In this document: piece by piece, positions 1 through 5,626 of the stretch
Layout of the letters: each line of letters starts with the position of its first letter
Numbering within the stretch: position 1 is the stretch's first letter
DNA from: Pseudomonadota bacterium
Lineage (GTDB): Bacteria; Myxococcota_A; UBA796; SXON01
Length of the DNA: 9,247 bases
Assembly: GCA_005776735.1 (NCBI GenBank)
Contig: SXOM01000661.1
Span: 1 to 9,247 of the forward strand
Reading direction: 5' to 3'
Notes under the pieces: generated by a model
Database searches by the model: none
Told to the model about the DNA's origin: nothing
Seen by the model: only the letters and a program-made list of their open reading frames with translations
Position numbers and translations under genes: made by a program

Positions 1-368
1 ACGCACGCATCGAACGAAGCGTCGTCCAGCGGCATCTCGCGCGCATCGGCACACACCCGCCGCGCCGTGGGCGCCTTGTGCGCGCCCCGCTCGAGCATCG
101 GTGCGCAGAAGTCGAGCGCGGTGAGCGAGCGTGCCTGCCCGACCAGCATGCCCGAAAAGTCCATGGTGCCGGCGCAGAGGTCGAGCACGTCGCCCCGGGC
201 CCGCTCGCCGAGCTCTCGGATCGCGATCCGACGCCACGCACGATCGATGCCGAAAGACATCAATCCATTTGCCCGATCGTACCCCTCGGCGATCCGGGCG
301 AACATCGCCTGGACGGCGGGCGCCCGACTCGGGTCGCCTGCGACCGGGAGGAGCGGCTCCCCCTTCAT
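1..368 (-). CDS. ubiE: UbiE/MenG-type quinone C-methyltransferase (partial, N-terminal 122 residues)
   Basis: SAM-dependent methyltransferase predicted to add the ring methyl group to demethylmenaquinone (MenG) or to the ubiquinone precursor (UbiE). The gene runs off the left edge after 122 codons; the family is usually 230-260 residues. The segment AMFARIAEGYDRANGLMSFG (residues 21-40), followed by IDRAWRR, is the family's N-terminal signature. The SAM-binding motif I is VLDLCAGTMDFS (61-72), followed by LTALDF (82-87, acidic residue after strand 2) and ADAREMPLDDASFDAC (107-122, motif II/III region). Motif I has Met where many members have Gly (GTGD), which looks like a subfamily variant because the rest is intact. 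The ATG overlaps the stop of the upstream polyprenyl synthase gene (ATGA), and a GGAG at 377-380 lies 8 nt before it. The two genes are therefore translationally coupled and in one pathway. Whether the substrate is menaquinone or ubiquinone cannot be told from this fragment; menaquinone is likelier if the deltaproteobacterial guess is right. Confidence 0.88.
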   Translation of the reverse strand, partial: MKGEPLLPVAGDPSRAPAVQAMFARIAEGYDRANGLMSFGIDRAWRRIAIRELGERARGDVLDLCAGTMDFSGMLVGQARSLTALDFCAPMLERGAHKAPTARRVCADAREMPLDDASFDAC

Positions 369-1405
369 CGGGCGCGCTCCACGAGGTACCGACCGAGGAC
401 CGCGAGCGAGTCGCGGTCCACCCCGTCGGGGAGGACCTCGAGGCACGCCAGGGCGTCGGCCACGCGCTGCCGCGCGTCGGCCAGGGCCGCGTCGAGCGCG
501 CCGGACCGACGGACCTCGTCGACCAGAGCGGGGACCTCGGCCTCGGTGGGCGCACGCTCGCTCAGGCGCGCCCGCAACGACGGGACCCGCACCATGGCGT
601 GCACAAGCGGGAGCGTGAGCTTCCGTTCGCGCAGGTCGGCGCCCGGGGCCTTCCCCGTGCCCTCGGCGTAGTCCAGCACGTCGTCGGTGATCTGGAAGGC
701 CACGCCCACGCCGCGGCCGAACCGTTCGAGGGCGACCGCCGCGGCGTCGTCGCCGGTGGCGTAGGCGCCCGCCGCCGAGGCCCAGGCGATGAGCGCCGCC
801 GACTTCTTGTCGATCATCTCGAGGTAGGCATCGAGCGAAGTATGCAGGTTACCCGCCCGTTGAAGCTGCAGGACCTCGCCCTCGGCCATGGCGGTCACCG
901 CCCGGGCGAGCTCGACCACCGCTCGGTGTCCCCCCGCCTCCCCGGCCAGGAGCACCGCCCGCGCCAGGCAGAAGTCTCCGGTCAGGATCGTGGCGGCGTT
1001 GCCGTACACCGTGTGGGCCGCGGGCCGGCCCCGCCGCAGGTCGGCCCCGTCGACCACGTCGTCGTGCAACAGCGACCCGAGGTGGATGAGCTCGGCCACA
1101 CACATCAGGCCCGACCAGTCGCCACGAAAGCCCACCACCCCGGCACCGAGCGCCGTGAGCATCGGCCGCAGGCGCTTTCCGCCCGCCGACGCGAGGTAGC
1201 GGCCGATGGCCGCGACCACGTCGACCTCGCTCCCAACCAGGCTCCGGAGGCGCGCTTCGCCTTCCCGCAGGCGGGGGGCCAGCCGGACGAAAACTTCGTC
1301 GGGCCCACCGACACCGACGCGCGGTGTCGGCCCGGCGAGGCCGTCCGGCGCCAAGCGGCGCACGACGACGCCGGGGTCCACCCCTGGTGCAGCTTCCGGG
1401 TCCAT
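365..1405 (-). CDS. Polyprenyl diphosphate synthase (trans-isoprenyl, quinone side chain)
   Basis: Class I trans-prenyltransferase that extends an allylic diphosphate with isopentenyl diphosphate, most likely to the C35-C45 side chain of menaquinone or ubiquinone (IspB/HepT-like). Numbered from a GTG at 1420, GKRLRP (81-86) binds IPP, the first Asp-rich motif is DDVVD (120-124) in the typical HDDVVD...RRGRPAAH context, and the second is DDVLD (246-250) followed by GKAPGADLRERKLTLPLV. All catalytic Asp residues are present. I chose the ATG at 1405, which gives 346 aa, because a GGAGG (1411-1415) lies 5 nt upstream of it; the GTG at 1420 has no such site. The first 40 or so residues are Pro/Gly-rich and extend beyond the usual family start. 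The stop overlaps the methyltransferase ATG. Transcription probably starts near the 1427-1462 inverted repeat, so the divergent regulator may control it. Chain length cannot be read from the sequence with certainty. Confidence 0.92.
   Translation of the reverse strand: MDPEAAPGVDPGVVVRRLAPDGLAGPTPRVGVGGPDEVFVRLAPRLREGEARLRSLVGSEVDVVAAIGRYLASAGGKRLRPMLTALGAGVVGFRGDWSGLMCVAELIHLGSLLHDDVVDGADLRRGRPAAHTVYGNAATILTGDFCLARAVLLAGEAGGHRAVVELARAVTAMAEGEVLQLQRAGNLHTSLDAYLEMIDKKSAALIAWASAAGAYATGDDAAAVALERFGRGVGVAFQITDDVLDYAEGTGKAPGADLRERKLTLPLVHAMVRVPSLRARLSERAPTEAEVPALVDEVRRSGALDAALADARQRVADALACLEVLPDGVDRDSLAVLGRYLVERAR
377..380 (-). promoter_or_regulatory. Ribosome binding site of the methyltransferase gene
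   Basis: GGAG on the minus strand, 8 nt before the ATG at 368. It lies inside the end of the polyprenyl synthase gene and supports the ATGA-overlap start. Confidence 0.6.
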
Positions 1406-1410
1406 GGCAT

Positions 1411-1415
1411 CCTCC
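1411..1415 (-). promoter_or_regulatory. Ribosome binding site that decides the polyprenyl synthase start
   Basis: GGAGG on the minus strand with a 5-nt spacer to the ATG at 1405. The alternative GTG at 1420 would place this site inside the coding region, so the ATG is preferred. Confidence 0.75.
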
Positions 1416-1426
1416 GCCACTGGTCA

Positions 1427-1462
1427 GTTCACAGATTTCAGTGTTAACTGAAATCTGTGAAC
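1427..1462. promoter_or_regulatory. 36-bp inverted repeat, probable operator of the GbsR/MarR-type regulator
   Basis: The left arm GTTCACAGATTTCAGT (1427-1442) and right arm ACTGAAATCTGTGAAC (1447-1462) are perfect reverse complements with a 4-nt centre. The site is AT-rich in very GC-rich surroundings. It lies between the divergent polyprenyl synthase gene (start 1405) and the regulator gene, and the right arm contains the regulator's GTG start (1457-1459). Long perfect dyads next to a winged-helix regulator gene are typical of autoregulatory operators, so binding would probably block both promoters. TTCACA at 1428-1433, mirrored on the other strand, resembles a -35 element, but I could not assign a convincing -10. 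A transcription terminator is unlikely: there is no T-tract and both flanking genes start here. Confidence 0.8.
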
Positions 1463-2050
1463 ACCGCCAGCGCCCCCACCGCGAGCCCGCCCGCCTCCGA
1501 CGCCGCCGCCCGCGCACGGGCGGTCGCGCTGGTCGCCGAGGCCATCGGCGAGATCATCGGGTTCTGGAACTTCAAACCTTCGTTGGGGCGGGTGTGGGCC
1601 GTGCTCTTCCTCAGCGCCGATCCGCTCGATGCCGAGCAGATCGAAGCGCAGACGGGCCTGAGCGCCGGGATGGTGAGCACCTCACTCAACGAGCTGTTGC
1701 AGTGGGGGGTCGTCCGGCGCCAGCCGGCGCCGGGGGAGCGCCGGCGGCTCTTCCTCGCCGAGACCGACGTGTGGATGCTCGTGGCCCGGGTCTTCCGCGA
1801 GCGGGAGCTGCGCCTGGTCTCCAGTACGATCGAGCAACTGGAGGCGGCGCTACGCATCCTCGATGGCGAGGGGCGCGGCACGGATCCGCGCTCCATGCAC
1901 CAGAGTCGCTACCTCCACACCCGGATCTCGCGGCTCTTGGAGCTCGCGCGCACCGGGCACCGCCTCATCGATCGGTTCTCCCGGACCGGGAGCGCCAATC
2001 TCCGCCCCCTGCGCGACGTACTGGCCGCGGCGCGCTCCGCGTCGGGATAA
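1457..2050 (+). CDS. GbsR/MarR-family winged-helix transcriptional regulator
   Basis: Cytoplasmic DNA-binding protein of 197 aa, a typical length for the GbsR branch of the MarR superfamily. Residues 22-45 (AVALVAEAIGEIIGFWNFKP...) form the first helix and the family's characteristic lead-in. Residues 45-102 are the winged HTH, with SAGMVSTSLNELLQWG (69-84) as the recognition helix and VVRRQPAPGERRRLFL (85-100) as the wing. Two long C-terminal helices (about 105-137 and 150-195) probably make the dimer interface. The GTG start lies inside the 1427-1462 inverted repeat. An in-frame TAA at 1445 and the absence of another start codon before the domain make this the only sensible start. There is no Shine-Dalgarno site before it, so the mRNA may be leaderless. 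The gene is followed 9 nt later by the lipoprotein gene. Known family members sense small molecules such as choline; the effector here is unknown. Control of the divergent quinone operon is inferred from the shared operator. Confidence 0.87.
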   Translation: MNTASAPTASPPASDAAARARAVALVAEAIGEIIGFWNFKPSLGRVWAVLFLSADPLDAEQIEAQTGLSAGMVSTSLNELLQWGVVRRQPAPGERRRLFLAETDVWMLVARVFRERELRLVSSTIEQLEAALRILDGEGRGTDPRSMHQSRYLHTRISRLLELARTGHRLIDRFSRTGSANLRPLRDVLAAARSASG

Positions 2051-2059
2051 GCTGCCGGC

Positions 2060-2890
2060 ATGTGGGTCCCGCTGGTGCTGCTGGCTTGCACGGAAGACAC
2101 GCGCACGGTCTCCGGGCAGGTGAAGGACATCTGGGGCGCGCCCGTTCCCGAGGCCACGGTGGTGGTCGAAGGCGTGATGCAGCGGTACTTCACCGACACC
2201 GATGGGCGCTTCGCGATCGAGCTCCCGGCCGAAGGTCTGGTCCTCCACCACCAGGTCGACGACGACGGGCGCCCCGAGGACGACGACGACCTCTCCGGCC
2301 GCAAGGGCGTGCGGGTGCTCGTCGGCCGGGACGGGTTCATCAAGGGGCGCGGCCTGGCCCCCGAGGTCCCTGAAGAAGAGGACTTCGAACCCCTTCAGCT
2401 CGCGCTGTACCCCGAGCCCGAGACCCCCGGCTTCTACGCGGTCGGCCCCAAGGCCTACGTGCCGTTGGGCAGCCAGCGCATCCAGATGGTCGGCACCGGC
2501 CTCGCACACTACGCCGGCATCCAGGACATCCCCGAGGAGCACCTCGCCAAGGGCATCATCGAGCTCGTGTTCACCACCCGGCTGCGTCCGAGCGAGATCG
2601 CGCAGATGAACCTGCACCTGAGCCGTCTCGAGTTCGTGAACAAGGCGCGGGTCAAGGGCGTGTTCGGCCCGGAGGACGACCTGGTGAACCTGTGGGTCGC
2701 CAAGGACGACGTCGCGTTCGACGTCGTCGGGTTCGACACCCGCGAAGACTACCTGATCCGCACCCGCGAGCCGCTCACGCCGGGAATGTACGCGTTCCAC
2801 GCCCACGACATCCTGCACGAAGAAGACGAGCGGGTGCTGTATTCCCTCCCGCGGGAGCAGCAGATCGCCTTCCCGTTCGAAGTGAAATGA
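2060..2890 (+). CDS. Putative lipoprotein with carboxypeptidase-regulatory-like domain
   Basis: Predicted envelope protein of 276 aa. The N-terminus MWVPLVLLAC is a very short, uncharged lipoprotein signal with lipobox LLAC, giving Cys10 as the acylated residue. Residues 17-58 (SGQVKDIWGAPVPEATVVVEG..., then YFTDTDGRFAIELP) match the carboxypeptidase-regulatory-like/transthyretin-like beta-sandwich, a fold often used for binding or spacing at the cell surface. An acidic stretch follows at 67-77. The remaining 200 residues resemble no family I recognise; they are predicted globular, mixed alpha/beta, with a His-rich patch near the end (FHAHDILHEED, 246-256). The TAA of the regulator gene is in the same frame 12 nt upstream, so the ATG at 2060 is the first possible start. 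No clear ribosome binding site is visible, which suggests translational coupling to the regulator. The stop overlaps the next gene by ATGA. The lack of Lys or Arg before the hydrophobic stretch is unusual for Sec signals, so the lipoprotein call is moderate. Confidence 0.75.
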   Translation: MWVPLVLLACTEDTRTVSGQVKDIWGAPVPEATVVVEGVMQRYFTDTDGRFAIELPAEGLVLHHQVDDDGRPEDDDDLSGRKGVRVLVGRDGFIKGRGLAPEVPEEEDFEPLQLALYPEPETPGFYAVGPKAYVPLGSQRIQMVGTGLAHYAGIQDIPEEHLAKGIIELVFTTRLRPSEIAQMNLHLSRLEFVNKARVKGVFGPEDDLVNLWVAKDDVAFDVVGFDTREDYLIRTREPLTPGMYAFHAHDILHEEDERVLYSLPREQQIAFPFEVK

Positions 2891-3786
2891 TCCTCTGGTT
2901 GGTCGGCGCCGCGCTGGCGGGCCCGGTCAGCCCCGCGTTCGGTTGGCGCGCCCAAGACCGTTGGGCCGTCACCTTCGATCGGGTGTCGGAGCAGGCGGGT
3001 ACGGCCACCGCGATGACGGCGCACACCACGGCGACGTGGACGTGGACGGTCCGCGCGGTCACCGGCGGGCTCGAGGTCGTCGCCTCCGACTACGCACTTC
3101 AGGCGACCACCGGGCTGCCCCGCGGCGGAGACGACGCCGAGGGGGTCGCCGCCGCCCTCCAGGCCGCCGCGCCGTCGCTGCGGGTGTCCGCGGCGGCCAC
3201 CGTCACCGCGCTCCTCGACCCGAGCACCCAGCGCGCGGCCGCGGAGCGCCTGCTCCGCGCGTCACGTACGCTGTCCGGGCCTCGCGTGGAGGCGTTCAAG
3301 GCGCAACTCTCCGACGCCGGCTTGCGCACCGCCACGGACGAGTGGTGGTCGCGCCTGGTGGGCTCCTGGGCGGGCCAGACCTTCTACCCCGGCCAACCGG
3401 ACCATCTCACCGTGTCCGCCCCCGTCACCTTCCTCGGCGGCACCTCGGTGCAACACGACGTGACCCAGGGGAGCGACGGGACCGCGCCCTGTCCGCGCGC
3501 CACGACCACCCCGTGCGGTCGCTTCACCCTGCGGATGGTTCCGAACCCGGGGGCGCTCAAGGTCGCCATCCGCGACCACCAGGCCGCGGCGGCCTCGAGC
3601 AACAACCGACTCGCGACGGCCGAGGCAGCGCTCGAAGTCGAACTGTACGCCGAGCCCGTCACGCTGGTTCCCCACCAGCTGCGCGTCGTCCGCACGACCC
3701 ACCTCGTCGGGGCGCCGACCTCGGGAAAGGCCACGCTCGATTCGCGGACCACCGAGACGGCGACCTGGAGTTTCACCCGCCGCTGA
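2887..3786 (+). CDS. Secreted or periplasmic protein of unknown function
   Basis: A 299-aa protein whose ATG overlaps the stop of the lipoprotein gene (ATGA), so the two are almost certainly co-expressed. The first 11 residues (MILWLVGAALA) look like a very short signal peptide with an ALA cleavage site and no positive n-region, similar in style to the preceding gene. The mature part is rich in Ala, Thr and Val and is probably mostly beta-structure: alternating segments such as TTATWTWTVRAV (47-58) and the final SGKATLDSRTTETATWSFTR resemble edge strands of a beta-rich fold. Residues 84-147 look more helical. Two cysteines (202 and 210) could form a disulfide, which fits an extracytoplasmic location. 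I do not recognise a family. It may act with the lipoprotein at the envelope under control of the upstream regulator; that is inference from gene order only. Confidence 0.72.
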   Translation: MILWLVGAALAGPVSPAFGWRAQDRWAVTFDRVSEQAGTATAMTAHTTATWTWTVRAVTGGLEVVASDYALQATTGLPRGGDDAEGVAAALQAAAPSLRVSAAATVTALLDPSTQRAAAERLLRASRTLSGPRVEAFKAQLSDAGLRTATDEWWSRLVGSWAGQTFYPGQPDHLTVSAPVTFLGGTSVQHDVTQGSDGTAPCPRATTTPCGRFTLRMVPNPGALKVAIRDHQAAAASSNNRLATAEAALEVELYAEPVTLVPHQLRVVRTTHLVGAPTSGKATLDSRTTETATWSFTRR

Positions 3787-3818
3787 GGGTCATCGGCCGA
3801 CGATGGCACGAGGCGATG

Positions 3819-3847
3819 CGCCCCGCAACGGCGCGCGGTGCGGGGCG
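3819..3847. terminator. Possible bidirectional terminator hairpin between convergent genes
   Basis: CGCCCCGCA (3819-3827) pairs with TGCGGGGCG (3839-3847): a perfect 9-bp stem with an 11-nt loop. It sits in the 113-bp gap between the ends of two convergent genes, where a shared terminator is expected. There is no T-tract on either side, so intrinsic termination would be weak, and in such GC-rich DNA a stem like this can occur by chance. Confidence 0.35.
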
Positions 3848-3899
3848 GCCCCGGCCCGGCGAGCGGACGGTCGCGCCGCACCGCCCATCGGAATCCCGG

Positions 3900-5039
3900 T
3901 CACCACCACGCGTGGTCGAGCGTGACGCTGTAGCTGTCGCAATCGGTGCCGGCGGGGAGGCGCGCCGTGGACACCGCCTCGGCCCCGGGTGCCACGTCGG
4001 TGACCCGTGCGACGAAGTGTTCGTCGCGGCAGTGGATGCCCACCTCGGCCTCGGTCACCGTGCGGGCGGCCCGATTGGCCGCGGTGACCTCGACCTCGAC
4101 CCGCTCGTCCGGCCACACGCGCGCGGTGGCCCGAACCTTGAGCCAGGGCCCGATGTCGACCACCCGGTCCTGGCGACCCTCGCGCCCCTGGAAGACCACC
4201 TCCTTGCGGGCGGTGTCGACCGTGACCAGGAACTGGCCGGAGACGTTGAGCCCGAGCAGACCCGCGCTCTTCTCGTCTTCGCACTCGTCGCATACGCCCA
4301 CCGTCACCCCCTCGACCGGGAGGCCACCGACCCAGAGCTTGGGGATGAGCACCAGGCGCGTGGTGCGCTCGCCGTTGGCGGTGCGTAGCGTGATCTCCGG
4401 GGCGTCGGACGGGACACGGATTCCCAAGGACGACAGGCCGCGCCGGCTCAGGGTGGTGACGGTGGCCCCGGTGTCGAAGAGCATCGGGAGCTCGGTCTCG
4501 CCGAACTGGACCGGCACCGACATGCTGTGGCCCTGGCCTTCGTAGGGCAGCGCCACCTGGTCGGAAGCGAGCGCGACCGCGGCCGGCGCACACGGCGCGA
4601 CCGCCCGTTCGGCCTCGGGGGGCGGGAGGCTGCCGTCGGACTCCGGGAGCTCCAGCTCACGGCCGAAGCGGGCGGCGCGCGCGGTGGCGTCGGGCCCACC
4701 GAACGCGGCGAGGACGCCGAGGCCGGTGGCGGTCGCCTCCTCGGCTTCGCCGGGGAAATAGCCGGGCAGGATGAGCGCCAGGGCGGCGGGCCACGCGCAC
4801 ATCCCGAGCCCCAACGACCACGGGCGCCGGTTGGTCGCCAGCACGAGGCCCCCGATGGGCAACACCACCAGCGCGCAGGCCGCCAGCGCGATCTGCAGGG
4901 GCGGCAGGCCGCGCAGCACGCCCAGCCCCACGAACGTGGCGAGCGCGAGCACACTCGGGCCGAGGCCCACCAGGAACAGGAGCGTGCTCACGAGTCTCAC
5001 GCGGCAACCGTATCCGGACGGCCCCGGACGGGCGCTCAT
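3900..5039 (-). CDS. Membrane-anchored retropepsin-like aspartic protease
   Basis: A 379-aa protein with three hydrophobic segments near the N-terminus (about 15-40, 45-67 and 73-94), then a Pro/Glu-rich linker and a protease domain (about 163-285). The domain has the catalytic motif FDTGATVTTLS (188-198, catalytic Asp189), and SAGLLGLNVSGQFLVTVD (258-275) is the second hydrophobic motif usual for single-lobed clan AA proteases. Because there is only one DTG motif, the active enzyme would be a homodimer. CDEC (250-253) sits in the region of the flap or a following loop. The last 90 residues (about 297-379) look like an additional beta-sandwich, perhaps FxLYD-like, with Cys337 and Cys367 as a possible disulfide. 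With three membrane helices the protease would lie outside the cytoplasm if the N-terminus is inside. The start is uncertain: the ATG at 5039 leaves only 17 bp to the divergent exonuclease gene, whereas a GTG at 5000 would begin at RLVSTLLFLVG and leave 56 bp for promoters. The substrate is unknown. Confidence 0.8.
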   Translation of the reverse strand: MSARPGPSGYGCRVRLVSTLLFLVGLGPSVLALATFVGLGVLRGLPPLQIALAACALVVLPIGGLVLATNRRPWSLGLGMCAWPAALALILPGYFPGEAEEATATGLGVLAAFGGPDATARAARFGRELELPESDGSLPPPEAERAVAPCAPAAVALASDQVALPYEGQGHSMSVPVQFGETELPMLFDTGATVTTLSRRGLSSLGIRVPSDAPEITLRTANGERTTRLVLIPKLWVGGLPVEGVTVGVCDECEDEKSAGLLGLNVSGQFLVTVDTARKEVVFQGREGRQDRVVDIGPWLKVRATARVWPDERVEVEVTAANRAARTVTEAEVGIHCRDEHFVARVTDVAPGAEAVSTARLPAGTDCDSYSVTLDHAWW

Positions 5040-5056
5040 GGGTTAGCCCGGCGGCC

Positions 5057-5626
5057 ATGGTCGAGACCCGCGCGACGTATTTCTGCATCGACATCGAGTG
5101 CTCGGGCCCGGTGCCGGCGCTCTACGACATGATCTCCCTCGGCGCCGTCGCCGTCGTCCCCGACGACGCCGGCACGCTGCAGCTCGGCGAGACCTTCTAC
5201 GTCGAGCTTCGGCCGGAGGGCCCCCGGGTGGACGCGGGCGCAATGAAGGTGAACGGCCTGGACATCGAGGCGCTGCGCCGCGACGGGCTGCCTCGCCGGG
5301 AGGCGCTCCTGCGCCTGGCCGAGTGGACGCGCGCCCAGGTCCGGCCCGGCACCAAGCCGGTCTTCGTGGGCCACAACGCGCCCTTCGATTGGTCGTTCGT
5401 GAGCTGGTGTTACGCGGCGGAGGAGCTGCCGAACCCCTTCGGGTACAAGGCGCTCGACACCAAGGCCCTGGCCACCGGCAAGCTCGGCGTGCATTGGTTC
5501 GACTCCAGCAAGGAGGTGCTCGCCGAGCGGCTCTCGTTGCCGGCCGAGGACCTGACCCAGAAACACCGGGCGGACTACGACGCCCACTACCAGGCGCTGA
5601 TCCTGGTCAAGCTCCTGGAGGCCTGA
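5057..5626 (+). CDS. DEDDh-family 3'-5' exonuclease
   Basis: Cytoplasmic nuclease of the RNase T/DnaQ fold, 189 aa, the size of a single exonuclease domain. Exo I is FCIDIECSG (9-17, Asp12 and Glu14), Exo II is FVGHNAPFDWSF (103-114, Asp111), and Exo III is HRADYDAHYQ (170-179, His170 and Asp175). All five DEDDh residues are therefore present and the enzyme should be active with two metal ions. The set of motifs cannot separate an RNA-trimming enzyme (RNase T or oligoribonuclease-like) from a DNA-proofreading one; it has no polymerase or helicase part. No clear ribosome binding site precedes the ATG. The stop codon directly abuts the purF start, so the two are co-translated. A divergent protease gene starts only 17-56 bp away. 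Confidence 0.9.
   Translation: MVETRATYFCIDIECSGPVPALYDMISLGAVAVVPDDAGTLQLGETFYVELRPEGPRVDAGAMKVNGLDIEALRRDGLPRREALLRLAEWTRAQVRPGTKPVFVGHNAPFDWSFVSWCYAAEELPNPFGYKALDTKALATGKLGVHWFDSSKEVLAERLSLPAEDLTQKHRADYDAHYQALILVKLLEA
5617..5621 (+). promoter_or_regulatory. Ribosome binding site of purF
   Basis: GGAGG inside the last codons of the exonuclease gene, with a 5-nt spacer to the purF ATG at 5627. It is the strongest such site among the plus-strand genes here. Confidence 0.75.

Noticed and set aside
131..1447. A 438-codon plus-strand open frame opposite the polyprenyl synthase gene.
   Set aside because: The minus strand encodes intact DDVVD and DDVLD motifs in the right context; the plus frame is its shadow.
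5001..5056. A divergent promoter between the protease and exonuclease genes.
   Set aside because: A promoter must lie near here, but I could find no convincing -35/-10 pair on either strand; a short direct repeat CCGGACGG is present but is unremarkable in this composition.
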